Shown in pieces: positions 19,957 through 29,016 of a stretch of DNA of 40,869 bases (its first letter is position 1; each line of letters starts with the position of its first letter). This DNA is from an uncultured Prochlorococcus sp. GTDB lineage: Bacteria > Cyanobacteriota > Cyanobacteriia > PCC-6307 > Cyanobiaceae. Made by a program: the position numbers and the translations under genes. The notes under the pieces are model-generated. The model did not search any database, had not been told where the DNA came from, and saw only the letters and a program-made list of their open reading frames with translations. The stretch spans positions 1-40,869 of the forward strand of contig CACMNZ010000008.1 of assembly GCA_902615165.1 (NCBI GenBank), given 5' to 3'.

Positions 19957-20005
19957 ATCTTATATAAGATTTATATATAGACTAGTCTATAGTCTCATAT
20001 AAGAT
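19957..20005. repeat. 49-bp palindromic element, copy 3
   Basis: This copy starts with the perfect palindrome ATCTTATATAAGAT (19957-19970), then has the perfect palindrome ATAGACTAGTCTAT (19977-19990), then ATAGTCTCATATAAG (19989-20003). The last 15 bases are the exact inverted partner of 19261-19275 in copy 1. It sits between the 3' end of pheT and the start of the small secreted-protein gene, where it could overlap a promoter or a processing site. Confidence 0.75.
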
Positions 20006-20016
20006 TTACAATACAA

Positions 20017-22461
20017 TTAATCCCTCAATTTAGTATTAAAACATTTTTCAACATTAGAAATAATATTTGAATGTATTGATGTAATATCCGAGTCCAGCAA
20101 TGTTTTATCTTTTTCTCTATAAGACAATCTAAATGTATAACTTATATGGTCATCTCCAAATTTGGTATCTTCAAAAACATCGAGTAAATTTACATCCTCT
20201 AAGAGATTTTTTCCTGATTTTCTTATTTGTGATGTTATTTCGCTAATCAAAAATTTCTTACTGAAAACAAAATTTATATCCCTTTCCATTTTCGGTACAA
20301 TTGGGTATTTCTTATATATTGGAATCCATTTATTTTTTCTTGTACTAGCTCCCAAGAGGTTTGAGACATTTATTTTAAATAAATAAACTTTTTTTAATGA
20401 CTTCTTTTCTAATATTAGTTTGGGATGTATTTCACCAAAATAACCTGCATCTTTCCCTTCAATAACTAATTTCGCTGTTCTTCCTGGATGAAGAAAATCA
20501 ATTGAATCAGTAGGTTTGTCATCAACTTTTATGTTCAAAGATGATAAAGCCTCCTTTAACTTTCCTCTGGCCTGGAAATAATTAAGTTCGTTATCCTTAC
20601 TTGAATTTATCCATTTTCCAAATTGTTTATTTCCATAAATCGCACCATTCAGAACTTCTTCTTGAATGATCTCAGTTTTCTTTTGAAAAACATTTCCAAT
20701 TTCAAATATATAACAACTTGTCTGTCCAGCATTTATATTACGGTTCACTATCTCCAAATGTTCTTTCCAGATATTATCTCTAAGACAGCTTGTTTCTAAT
20801 AACAAAGGATTAGAAATCTTTATAAGTTTTTCATCATCTTCAGGAACAAGAGAGTAGCTTAGTACCTCGTTAAAACCATTTTCTATAAAACCATTTTTTA
20901 CTTTTCTCAATGCCAACTGTTCTGATGACAATTTTCCAGGCTTAATTGGATTAGGAAGTTTTAAGTCGAATCTGTCATACCCTATTAATCTAGCTATTTC
21001 TTCAATTAAATCTATTTCTCTTGTTAAATCATGTGATCTATTAGGAATTACTACTACATCCCAGCCATATTCTTTATTTTTTAGAGTACAACCTATGAGG
21101 GTTAATTTATCAACTATTTCATTATCAGATAAATTTCTTTTTTCAAATTTATCGTTAATTATTAATGGACCAAGAATTTTATGTATACGATTTCTCCGTA
21201 GTTTAATAAATATATCTTCATTACTTATTAAATTTGAAGTATTGATGATTGGTGAATTAATAGAAAAATATTCTTCTAATAGGTTAATTGCCCTTGTTAC
21301 TGCACTTATTGTATTTTTTGATGAAATACCTTTTTCATACCTGCTGCTAGATTCTGTTCTTATGCCAACCGCCTTGGAAGATTTTCTTATAGTAACTGGA
21401 TTAAAAACAGCGCCTTCAAGGTAAATTGATGATGTAGTATTACTTACAGAAGTCTCTAAACCGCCTATAACTCCTGCAATAGCTACCGGCTTATCACAAC
21501 AAGTAATAACTGTGATATTGTCATTTAAGTCATATTCTTTACCATCTAAGCAAATAAGGCTTTCGTTATCCTTGCCTTTTCTTACAGAGAAATCCTCTGG
21601 AGAAACTTCCTTACCAATTAAGTTTGACAATTTATCTTTATCAAACGCATGCAAAGGTTGACCTTGTTCTAAAAGAATATAATTTGTCAAATCAACTAGG
21701 AGATTAATAGATTTAATACCTGATTTTTCTATACGGTCTTTAAGCCAATTTGGGGATAATTTCTCTCCATTTACTCCATCAATGCAGCTTATTGTATAAA
21801 TGCAATTAGATTCAATAGCCTCTGGACAAAGTTTAATTCCCTTAAGTAAATGAATATTGTATTTATTGTTTAATTCTGGAAAATTTAAGGTGGATTCTAA
21901 AAGGGCAGAAATTTCACGTGCTATACCTATAACAGACATTCCATCAGGTCTATTAGCTGTGATGGCTAAATCATATATAAAATCATTTAATTGAAGCAAG
22001 TCAGACCCTGGTGTGCCCAATTCATGTTTTAGGGCCAAATCCTCATCAATGATCTCTATACCTTCGCTAGAGTCCTCTAAACCCAATTCCTGCAGTGAAC
22101 ATATCATTCCTTCACTCATAACACCTCTAATTTCACTTCTTTTAATAGTTAAATCAACTGCATTTAATTTCGCGCCGACAGTAGCAATATAAACATAAAT
22201 ATTTGGTTTAATATTGCGCGCACCACAGATAATTTGTAAATTATTTGAACTACCAATATCAACTTGGCAAATTGAAAGTTTGTCAGATCCTTCGTGTTTT
22301 AAAACGGATATTACCTTACCTAAAACAACACCATTTACATTTTTTGAACAATCTTCTAATGATTCAACCTCAAATCCACCTATAGACAATTTCTCAGAGA
22401 GATCTTCAGGAGTAGAAGTAATTTCTACTATATTTTTCAACCAATTTTGAGAAACTTTCAT
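20017..22461 (-). CDS. pheT: Phenylalanyl-tRNA synthetase beta subunit
   Basis: PheT is the large subunit of the alpha2-beta2 enzyme that charges tRNA-Phe. The 814-residue protein has the N-terminal EMAP-like tRNA-binding domain (VLGKVISVLKHEGSDKLSICQVDIG), the B3/4 editing domain with the NRPDGMSV and GQPLHAFD motifs, the B5 domain (RRNRIHKILG..), the catalytic-like core with RSHDLTREIDLIEEIAR and the C-terminal anticodon-binding domain (PKMERDINFVF, SYTFRLSYR). The alpha subunit gene is not in this window, as is common in cyanobacteria. It is divergent from rpmG across about 100 bp. Confidence 0.97.
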   Translation of the reverse strand: MKVSQNWLKNIVEITSTPEDLSEKLSIGGFEVESLEDCSKNVNGVVLGKVISVLKHEGSDKLSICQVDIGSSNNLQIICGARNIKPNIYVYIATVGAKLNAVDLTIKRSEIRGVMSEGMICSLQELGLEDSSEGIEIIDEDLALKHELGTPGSDLLQLNDFIYDLAITANRPDGMSVIGIAREISALLESTLNFPELNNKYNIHLLKGIKLCPEAIESNCIYTISCIDGVNGEKLSPNWLKDRIEKSGIKSINLLVDLTNYILLEQGQPLHAFDKDKLSNLIGKEVSPEDFSVRKGKDNESLICLDGKEYDLNDNITVITCCDKPVAIAGVIGGLETSVSNTTSSIYLEGAVFNPVTIRKSSKAVGIRTESSSRYEKGISSKNTISAVTRAINLLEEYFSINSPIINTSNLISNEDIFIKLRRNRIHKILGPLIINDKFEKRNLSDNEIVDKLTLIGCTLKNKEYGWDVVVIPNRSHDLTREIDLIEEIARLIGYDRFDLKLPNPIKPGKLSSEQLALRKVKNGFIENGFNEVLSYSLVPEDDEKLIKISNPLLLETSCLRDNIWKEHLEIVNRNINAGQTSCYIFEIGNVFQKKTEIIQEEVLNGAIYGNKQFGKWINSSKDNELNYFQARGKLKEALSSLNIKVDDKPTDSIDFLHPGRTAKLVIEGKDAGYFGEIHPKLILEKKSLKKVYLFKINVSNLLGASTRKNKWIPIYKKYPIVPKMERDINFVFSKKFLISEITSQIRKSGKNLLEDVNLLDVFEDTKFGDDHISYTFRLSYREKDKTLLDSDITSIHSNIISNVEKCFNTKLRD

Positions 22462-22562
22462 ATATATTTTTTAATCAATGATGATAAAAGAAATGAGTAT
22501 ATCTTCAAAAAAGTTTGTTGAAGATGTACAATAGAAAATTATACAATAAAATATCAATTAAA

Positions 22563-22757
22563 ATGGCTAAAAAAGGGACAAGAGTTGTAGTGACCCTGGA
22601 ATGTACTGAAGCTAGGACAAGCACAGATCCTAAGAGATCAAATGGTGTCTCAAGATATACTACTGAAAAGAATCGTAGAAATACAACCGATAGATTAGAA
22701 CTAAAAAAGTTTAATCCACATTTAAACAGAATGACAATTCACAAAGAAATTAAGTAA
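22563..22757 (+). CDS. rpmG: Ribosomal protein L33
   Basis: The 64-residue product is a large-subunit protein with the typical start [17 protein letters not shown] and the conserved [21 protein letters not shown] segment. The ATG at 22563 is preferred over in-frame starts 48 bases upstream because the family begins MAKK. The usual CxxC pairs of some L33 proteins are absent; only one Cys remains, as in cyanobacterial L33. rpsR follows after 17 bases, so the two are probably one transcript. Confidence 0.95.
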   Translation: MAKKGTRVVVTLECTEARTSTDPKRSNGVSRYTTEKNRRNTTDRLELKKFNPHLNRMTIHKEIK

Positions 22758-22774
22758 TCAAATCAAATTAAATC

Positions 22775-22996
22775 ATGCCTAATTCAATTTTTAAAAAACA
22801 ATTATCCCCTATAAAACCCGGTGATCCTATTGACTATAAGGATGTAGAACTACTAAAAAAATTTATAACTGAGAGGGGTAAAATCCTACCAAGAAGGATG
22901 ACTGGTTTAACCTCAAAGCAACAAAGAGATCTTACATTAGCTGTAAAAAGAGCCAGAATTGTAGCTCTTTTACCCTTTGTAAATCCTGAAGGATAA
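22775..22996 (+). CDS. rpsR: Ribosomal protein S18
   Basis: S18 binds S6 on the platform of the 30S subunit. The 73 residues contain the signature [26 protein letters not shown] (family motif read across this segment), then [14 protein letters not shown] and the end LLPFVNPEG. It is paired with rpmG as in other cyanobacteria. The RNB-nuclease gene follows 45 bases later. Confidence 0.96.
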   Translation: MPNSIFKKQLSPIKPGDPIDYKDVELLKKFITERGKILPRRMTGLTSKQQRDLTLAVKRARIVALLPFVNPEG

Positions 22997-23002
22997 TTTC
23001 AT

Positions 23003-23041
23003 ATTAAATATAGTAGGAACTATAATTAATATCTCAGATAT
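23003..23041 (+). promoter_or_regulatory. Double inverted repeat in the leader of the RNB nuclease gene
   Basis: The first dyad (23003-23030) has arms ATTAA-A-TATAGT and ACTATA-A-TTAAT around the loop AGGA, with a central A/A mismatch. The second (23029-23041) is ATATCT-C-AGATAT, which ends one base before the TTG start at 23042. Together they fill almost the whole space between rpsR and the nuclease gene. No clear Shine-Dalgarno site is seen. They could separate the two genes by processing or termination, or control nuclease translation. Confidence 0.5.
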
Positions 23042-24226
23042 TTGAAAGATTTAACTTATTTAAAAACATATATTATTGACTCTGATGACCCACATGAGGT
23101 AGATGACGCTATTTCTTTTGAAATAAAAAAAGGAAATATAAAAATTTTGTGGATACACATTACCAACCCCTGCAAACTCTTTTCGCATGACTCTAATATT
23201 GATTTAGAGGCAAGAAGGAGAAATAGCAGTTTATATTTAATTGATCAATATGTCCCAATGCTACCGAAAGATATCCTTGAAAAGGCAAATCTAGCTCATA
23301 ATAAAGTTTCAGAAACTATTAGTGCCGGAATAAAATTCAATGATGATGGATCAATAAATAACTATGAAATAACTGAAGCAATAATAAAACCAAAATATCA
23401 ATTAACATATGAAGATGCAAATGAAATATTAGAATTAGAACCTAAAGAAGAAATAGAATTAATTGAGATTAAAAATTTATTAGAAAAAAGTATTAAATTT
23501 AGAAAAAAGCAAGGAGCAATTATTTTTGAAAGTCCTAATAGTAAAATTAAATTATATAGAGATAAAGTTATACTAAATAAATTAGAGAAAACAATATCAC
23601 AAATTATAGTTGCGGAATCAATGATATTAATGGGTTATGTAACAAGTTTATTTATTAATAAATATAATTTAGCAGCTGCTTTTAGGATTCAGAAATCAAA
23701 TTGTAATCCATCTGAAATACTTAATAGATATAATGATAGTGAAATTAAATATATAATTCTTAAACAATATATAGGAAAAAGTTACATTACAATTAAACCC
23801 GGAATACATGAATCATTAGGTCTTAAAATGTATGTACAATGCACTTCACCACTAAGGAGATATCTTGATTTAATTATTCAAAGACAAGTATATAATAAAA
23901 TTAATAACTTCGAACATCTAAGTATAGATTCAGTCTCTAAGATTATTGATTATTCAAAGAATAAACAAATAGAGAATAATAATATTCTCAAAAATGATAA
24001 ATATAAATATTTAACATTATTTTTTAATAATGAAAAAAAGCCTTTTTATAAAATAATATTTGTTAAGTGGATTAATCATAAAAGAAATATTGCTTTAGTT
24101 TATTTTTCAGATTATTCACTAGAAATACTTATTACTCTTTTTGTATCAATAGAAATATATAGTAATAAAATATATAAAGTTAAATATTGTAAAAACGATA
24201 GTGCTCTTTTAGAGTTTATTTATTAA
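23042..24226 (+). CDS. Minimal RNB-domain exoribonuclease (RNase II/R family)
   Basis: The 394-residue protein is a nearly naked RNB catalytic domain. It starts at the active-site segment DSDDPHEVDDAISFE (residues 13-27), whose aspartates (Asp13, Asp16, Asp21, Asp22) coordinate magnesium in RNase II. It continues with LWIHITNPC.L, the VPMLP motif and a C-terminal CTSPLRRYLDLIIQRQ segment that carries the conserved arginines. The cold-shock and HTH domains before, and most of the S1 domain after, are missing, so it is half the usual length. The start is TTG; an in-frame stop lies 15 bases upstream. It probably degrades single-stranded RNA 3' to 5'. Confidence 0.85.
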   Translation: MKDLTYLKTYIIDSDDPHEVDDAISFEIKKGNIKILWIHITNPCKLFSHDSNIDLEARRRNSSLYLIDQYVPMLPKDILEKANLAHNKVSETISAGIKFNDDGSINNYEITEAIIKPKYQLTYEDANEILELEPKEEIELIEIKNLLEKSIKFRKKQGAIIFESPNSKIKLYRDKVILNKLEKTISQIIVAESMILMGYVTSLFINKYNLAAAFRIQKSNCNPSEILNRYNDSEIKYIILKQYIGKSYITIKPGIHESLGLKMYVQCTSPLRRYLDLIIQRQVYNKINNFEHLSIDSVSKIIDYSKNKQIENNNILKNDKYKYLTLFFNNEKKPFYKIIFVKWINHKRNIALVYFSDYSLEILITLFVSIEIYSNKIYKVKYCKNDSALLEFIY

Positions 24227-24293
24227 AAATATAAAAAATAAATTTGGTGGTTATTAGTTTAAAAATTTTTGTTAGTATTAATAAAAAAGATTT

Positions 24294-25838
24294 ATGACTT
24301 TTGTCATTACTACACCTTTATACTATGTTAATGATAAACCTCATTTAGGAAGCGTATATACAACAATAATTTGTGACTCAATAGCTAGGTATAAAAGGCT
24401 TATAGATGAAGATGTCATTTTTATTACGGGTGTTGATGAACATGGCTTAAAAATTCAAAGAACAGCTAATGAAAAGGGTATTGAACCAAAATCACATTGT
24501 GATGAAATCTCAGAAATCTTTAAAATAAATTGGAAAAATTGGAATATATCCTTTGATAAATTTATAAGGACAAGTTCAAAAAATCATGAATTTGTTGTTA
24601 ATGAATTTTATGAAAGAGTTAAAGCATCTGATGATATCTATATGGGCGTTCAAAAAGGCTGGTATTGTGTCGGTTGCGAAGAATTTAAAGATAATCCAGA
24701 AAATTCATCAACGTTCAAGTGTCCTATACATCAAAAAAATCTAGAATGGAAAAATGAAGAGAATCTCTTTTTTAGGCTTTCGAAATATCAAAAAGAAATT
24801 GAGAGAATAATTAACGAACCTTCATTTATAGAGCCAATAGAAAGAAAGAATGAAATTATAAATTTTGTTTCCAGAGGTTTAAAGGATTTTTCAATTTCTA
24901 GAACAAATGTCTCATGGGGAATTCCAGTCCCTGGTTACGATAAACATACCTTTTATGTATGGTTTGATGCCTTACTTGGATATGTAAGTGCAATTAGTTC
25001 TGATGCGACAGAACATTCATTGGAAAAATCAATTAGTGAAGGATGGCCAGCTGATGTTCATTTAATTGGTAAAGATATACTGAGATTTCATGCTGTATAT
25101 TGGCCTGCAATGCTCATTTCTGCCAAAATGAATGTTCCAAAAAAAGTTTTTGGGCATGGGTTTCTTACAAGAGAAGGTCAAAAAATGGGTAAAAGCTTAG
25201 GGAATGTACTCGATCCTGATTTATTACTTTCAAAATATGGGAATGATCCTGTAAGGTGGTATCTCATTAAAGACATATCATTAGGAAATGATGGAGATTT
25301 TCAAGATAAAAGATTTGTTGACATTATCAATAATGACTTAGCTAATACAATTGGTAATTTATTAAACAGAACATCATCTATGTCTAGAAAATGGTTTGAT
25401 AATAAAGTGCCAAAAAATGAAAACATTTTAAGTAAAAATAAATTAGAGAATTCTGCCAAAATTGCAGTTGAAAAATATATTTATAACTTTGATATCTACA
25501 AATTAGATCTAGCAGCTAATGAAGTGCTTAACCTAGCAATTAACACAAATTTATATTTGAATGATAATCAGCCATGGATTCTAATAAAAGAGAAAAATAA
25601 TCTACCTCTAGTTAAAGAAATTATTTATAACGTTTTAGAAAGTACCCGAATAATAGGATTATTGTTACTACCTTTATTGCCTGAATTATCTTCAAAAATT
25701 AATGAACAACTTGGTTCCATATACAAAGAAGAAATTCCTTGGAAACAACAATTAATTTGGGGATTATTAGTTAGTAACTCTAATCTCCCTAAACCCACTC
25801 CAATTATAAATAAGCTTGAGTATGACCAACAAATATAG
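24294..25838 (+). CDS. metG: Methionyl-tRNA synthetase
   Basis: MetG charges tRNA-Met with methionine for initiation and elongation. The 514 residues have the class I signature segment TPLYYVNDKPHLGSVYTT (HIGH variant PHLG), a zinc knuckle (CVGCEEF then CPIHQ), the DALLGY-type segment and the KMSKS variant KMGKS near residue 300. The C-terminal helical anticodon domain ends in NQPW. Its last 17 bases overlap the start of the lipoprotein gene. Confidence 0.96.
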   Translation: MTFVITTPLYYVNDKPHLGSVYTTIICDSIARYKRLIDEDVIFITGVDEHGLKIQRTANEKGIEPKSHCDEISEIFKINWKNWNISFDKFIRTSSKNHEFVVNEFYERVKASDDIYMGVQKGWYCVGCEEFKDNPENSSTFKCPIHQKNLEWKNEENLFFRLSKYQKEIERIINEPSFIEPIERKNEIINFVSRGLKDFSISRTNVSWGIPVPGYDKHTFYVWFDALLGYVSAISSDATEHSLEKSISEGWPADVHLIGKDILRFHAVYWPAMLISAKMNVPKKVFGHGFLTREGQKMGKSLGNVLDPDLLLSKYGNDPVRWYLIKDISLGNDGDFQDKRFVDIINNDLANTIGNLLNRTSSMSRKWFDNKVPKNENILSKNKLENSAKIAVEKYIYNFDIYKLDLAANEVLNLAINTNLYLNDNQPWILIKEKNNLPLVKEIIYNVLESTRIIGLLLLPLLPELSSKINEQLGSIYKEEIPWKQQLIWGLLVSNSNLPKPTPIINKLEYDQQI

Positions 25839-26445
25839 ATTAATAATTTGCCTATCAATTCTCTTGCTTGGTTGTGCTCCAAATAAAATTGATAAAAATA
25901 AAGTCTTACAAAAAATAGAAAGTCTAAATATGGATATTTTCTCTAAAAAGGGAAATATTTTATATTCTATTAAAAGTTCAAATTCAAGTTATAACAATTT
26001 AGAATTAAAATTTGAATTAAAAAAACCCATAATAAATATTTTTGAAGGTGAAGAAACTAAATACATTATAAGTTCAAAAGAATCTACATTATCAGATAAC
26101 AACAAACTTCTTCAATTAAATGGGAATGTTAAATTTAAAACACTTGAGCAAGATGAGGATTTTTTGTATGCTGATAATTTTATTTGGAATATAGAAGAGA
26201 CTAAATATCTTTTAGAAGGAAATGTAAGATTTGAAAATGAAAATATCATATTAAACTCATCAAAAGCCATAATGGGCTCAAATGAAATAATTGAATTTTT
26301 TAATCCAGTAAAATATTTAATAAAGGATGAAAATAACGAGAACAGATATGAAACAAATTCCGAAAACGCTTACTATGATTTAAACACTGAATCATTAAGT
26401 TTTAAAGCAAAAGATAAAAGAGTTAAATCAATAATTTATTTTTAA
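25822..26445 (+). CDS. lptC: LptC-like lipoprotein (LPS export periplasmic component)
   Basis: The product of about 207 residues starts with a lipoprotein signal and a lipobox LLGC with Cys18. The rest is rich in short beta strands (KFELKKPIINIFEG, NGNVKFKTLEQ, LEGNVRFENENI) as in LptC/OstA-type jellyroll proteins, which carry lipopolysaccharide across the periplasm. The ATG at 25822 is preferred over a TTG 6 bases earlier because it places the lipobox at normal distance. It overlaps metG by 17 bases. The family assignment is from overall pattern. Confidence 0.7.
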   Translation: MTNKYRLIICLSILLLGCAPNKIDKNKVLQKIESLNMDIFSKKGNILYSIKSSNSSYNNLELKFELKKPIINIFEGEETKYIISSKESTLSDNNKLLQLNGNVKFKTLEQDEDFLYADNFIWNIEETKYLLEGNVRFENENIILNSSKAIMGSNEIIEFFNPVKYLIKDENNENRYETNSENAYYDLNTESLSFKAKDKRVKSIIYF

Positions 26446-27068
26446 ATGTTATTTTTTGAAAAAATATTATTAATTTTTTTCGACCAGTTATTTATCCATT
26501 TTTCATCGGACTTAGTAAAACATTTAGTGCTCCAACCTCCTATCAATATGAAAGCCTTATTATTTATAGGTACAACTAAGATAGATGGAATATCAGCACA
26601 AAAATTAAGAAATTCATCTCTTCCAGGATAAAATTTTGTATTAGCTAATGATATTAATTTCATATCTTTTATGGATCTCAGACAAGTTTCCCCAGGTTTA
26701 AAATCATTACTTGAAGTGATACCTCTTTTTAATATATTTACACCATCATTGTGGATTAATATTGTTGCTGCTGCTGTAGAAGTTAATATCGCTTCAGAAC
26801 CCCATGCAAGTTCATCAATAACAGCATCTGGCATGTTTCTATCGAAGAGAAATTTATTTTCTCCTTTTAAAACAGCTTTATCACCAGCTACGGATTGGAA
26901 TTGTTTAAATAAAAATCCTATCAAAATAATAATTAACGAAGCTATTGCAGCTAACACTTGTGCTCTTTCAAGCTCAGGAGTGATTGTTTCTATTGAAATG
27001 AAATTTGCTATCTGAAAAATAAAAAGTATTACACCGACTGATATTAATGATTTACCATTGAATCCCAT
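26442..27068 (-). CDS. CCB2/CCB4-type cofactor assembly protein of complex C
   Basis: The 208-residue protein has two N-terminal membrane helices (about 8-25 and 37-55) followed by a soluble domain with DELAWGSEAILTSTAA, LLRG-like ILKRGI and PGRDEF..F.ADIPSILVVP. This pattern fits the CCB subunit B family, which in chloroplasts and cyanobacteria helps attach heme c to cytochrome b6. It converges with the lipoprotein gene, sharing four bases at the stops. The function is inferred from the family. Confidence 0.7.
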   Translation of the reverse strand: MGFNGKSLISVGVILFIFQIANFISIETITPELERAQVLAAIASLIIILIGFLFKQFQSVAGDKAVLKGENKFLFDRNMPDAVIDELAWGSEAILTSTAAATILIHNDGVNILKRGITSSNDFKPGETCLRSIKDMKLISLANTKFYPGRDEFLNFCADIPSILVVPINNKAFILIGGWSTKCFTKSDEKWINNWSKKINNIFSKNNI

Positions 27069-27179
27069 ATTTTAAATATGTTATTTCTAATTAAATTATG
27101 CAAATATTATATTGTTTAGTGCATTTAAAATTACTCAAACATATGGTTTTTAATATATAATTAATCAAAACTTCCTAAA

Positions 27180-27491
27180 ATGAACCAAATCATCAATAAA
27201 TATATACTTTCCCTTATCTTTACTGGCTTTATTTTTATTCTTATTCCTTCGACTACATACGCAAATGAAATTAATAGTGTAAATAAATATTTTGGTATTA
27301 CTCAACAGAAAACTGTTATAAATTACGAAAAAAGTCAGCCCTCATCTATCGACAACCCTGTAGTGGATCCAAATTTTAACACTATGAGATCAAAAGATAC
27401 TGAGAGTTCAACTGCTACGTATATAGTTATAGGTTTGTTAATTGCTGCCACAATTATTCCTTTAGCAACATGGTGGTATTTCTCTAAATAA
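27180..27491 (+). CDS. Exported, C-terminally anchored protein of unknown function
   Basis: The 103 residues have a signal peptide (about 8-29, probable cleavage after TTYA), a polar 50-residue segment (VNKYFGITQQKTVINYEKSQ and onwards) and one C-terminal membrane helix (about 80-98, YIVIGLLIAATIIPLATWWYF). It would present a short loop in the periplasm or lumen. No known domain is recognised. cobU follows after 10 bases, so they may be co-transcribed. Confidence 0.65.
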   Translation: MNQIINKYILSLIFTGFIFILIPSTTYANEINSVNKYFGITQQKTVINYEKSQPSSIDNPVVDPNFNTMRSKDTESSTATYIVIGLLIAATIIPLATWWYFSK

Positions 27492-27501
27492 TAGAGAATT
27501 T

Positions 27502-28062
27502 ATGAATTCCAAGGATTTAAGTATTTGTGAATATTCATCTTATATAGTTTTTATTACAGGGGGGACAAAGAGTGGCAAAAGTGAATTCGCGGAGCATCTT
27601 GCAAAGGAGGTAAAAAAATTATCATATGTTGCCTTATCTGAAAACAATTTGGATGATAAAGAATGGCAAGATAAAATTAATTTACATCGAAAAAGAAGGC
27701 CAAAAGATTGGAAACTAATAGAAACGACAGATCTATTAAATACATTAAGGAAAGAAGAAGGTCCATTATTAATAGATTCTATTGGCGGATTCGTTATGAA
27801 AAGTATTGGTAAGGAACAAAATGAATGGTCAACAAAAATGAATTCACTTATAAGTCTCTTGATGAAAAGAAAAAGCAAAACAATTATTGTTGGAGAACAA
27901 GTAGGTTGGAGTTTGGTCTCTGAATATAAAATTGGTAATACATATATTGAAAGAATCGGCGAACTTCAGAAGAGAATAACCAAAATATCAAAAGATAATT
28001 GGCTGGCTATAAATGGAAGAGCAATCAAAATAGATGAAATAAGTATTGAAATACCTACTTAA
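27502..28062 (+). CDS. cobU: Adenosylcobinamide kinase / phosphate guanylyltransferase
   Basis: CobU phosphorylates and activates the cobinamide side chain with GTP, preparing the nucleotide-loop assembly of corrinoids. The 186 residues contain the P-loop GGTKSGKS (20-27), a YVALSEN strand and INLHRKRRPKDWKLIET with the His that is guanylylated in the family. LLIDSIGGFV and IIVGEQVGWS follow as the remaining core strands. Together with cobN this marks de novo corrinoid synthesis. The tRNA methyltransferase starts two bases downstream. Confidence 0.9.
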   Translation: MNSKDLSICEYSSYIVFITGGTKSGKSEFAEHLAKEVKKLSYVALSENNLDDKEWQDKINLHRKRRPKDWKLIETTDLLNTLRKEEGPLLIDSIGGFVMKSIGKEQNEWSTKMNSLISLLMKRKSKTIIVGEQVGWSLVSEYKIGNTYIERIGELQKRITKISKDNWLAINGRAIKIDEISIEIPT

Positions 28063-28064
28063 AA

Positions 28065-28535
28065 ATGGAAGTCGCTCTTTTTGAACCTAGAATCCCACAA
28101 AATACTGGTAATATTGCTAGATCATGTGCTGCCTTTAATATACCCTTAAATCTCATAGAGCCCTTGGGTTTTAAGCTAGAAGATAAATATTTAAAAAGAG
28201 CGGGGTTAGATTATTGGCCTCTAGTTATTGTTAATCAATATGAGAATTTTGAAAAATTTTTATCGTCAAAATCAACAAAAAGAATAATTTCATTTAGTAA
28301 AAAAAATGGATTATATTTGAAGGATTTTAAATTTAAGCAAGATGATATTTTGCTATTTGGGAGAGAAGATTCAGGATTACCCGATTCCATTATTGATAAA
28401 AGCGACTTTTTAATATCAATATTTATGCCGAATATACAGACTGGAAACAATGATCAAAAAGGTGTTAGAAGTCTAAACCTTTCTGTAGCATGCGGAATTG
28501 CTATATACGAGGCCCACAAACAAATAAATTTTTAA
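28065..28535 (+). CDS. trmL: tRNA (cytidine/uridine-34-2'-O)-methyltransferase, TrmL type
   Basis: The SPOUT-fold enzyme methylates the ribose at wobble position 34 of tRNA-Leu. The 156 residues open with VALFEPRIPQNTGNIARSCA and carry the AdoMet-knot motifs LFGREDSGLP and VRSLNLSVACGIA. Length fits TrmL/CspR. It lies between cobU and a tRNA gene on the same strand. Confidence 0.92.
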   Translation: MEVALFEPRIPQNTGNIARSCAAFNIPLNLIEPLGFKLEDKYLKRAGLDYWPLVIVNQYENFEKFLSSKSTKRIISFSKKNGLYLKDFKFKQDDILLFGREDSGLPDSIIDKSDFLISIFMPNIQTGNNDQKGVRSLNLSVACGIAIYEAHKQINF

Positions 28536-28576
28536 AATGGTATTTAAGTACAACCAATGCCTTACAATATTCTCAT

Positions 28577-28650
<74 letters not shown>

Positions 28651-28717
28651 TTTTCAATACTTTTCAATTGAAGAACCTAGGTGAAATTTTAATTTAATTA
28701 AATTTTTAAAGAAAATT

Positions 28718-29005
28718 ATGTTAAATTCACTAAGCACTGTCTTAGATCCAAAAAAATCTAAAGCAAAATATCAAGAGGCAAGAGTTATAGTTCTTGATGA
28801 CAATTTTAATACTTTTCAGCATGTCGCAAATTGTCTTCTAACAATAATCCCAAGCATGAGTGAACAAAGGGCATTGGATCTAACTATCAAAGTTGACAAG
28901 ACAGGAACTGCAGAGGTACGGAGAGGTAATCTTGAACAGGCAGAGCTATATCATGAGCAACTATTCAGCAAAGGATTAACAATGGCTCCAATTGAGAAAA
29001 TATAA
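28718..29005 (+). CDS. clpS: ClpS adaptor protein
   Basis: ClpS docks on the N-domain of Clp ATPase and delivers N-degron substrates to Clp protease. The 95 residues have ARVIVLDDNFNTFQHVANCL with the DDNFNTF segment that holds the N-end pocket, and a central helix with A..LT.KVD.TG. The C-terminal AEL YHEQL part is family-like. The weakly conserved MSTV-like N-terminus is replaced by a Lys-rich stretch. DUF1651 follows 11 bases later. Confidence 0.9.
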   Translation: MLNSLSTVLDPKKSKAKYQEARVIVLDDNFNTFQHVANCLLTIIPSMSEQRALDLTIKVDKTGTAEVRRGNLEQAELYHEQLFSKGLTMAPIEKI

Positions 29006-29016
29006 AAAAAGTAAGA

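Noticed and set aside
19259..20005. The palindromic elements as a CRISPR array
   Set aside because: Only three imperfect copies, irregular spacing of about 120 and 480 bp and no cas genes.
26446..27015. Plus-strand open frames of 61 and 114 codons
   Set aside because: They are antisense to the CCB-type gene, which has clear membrane helices and family motifs.
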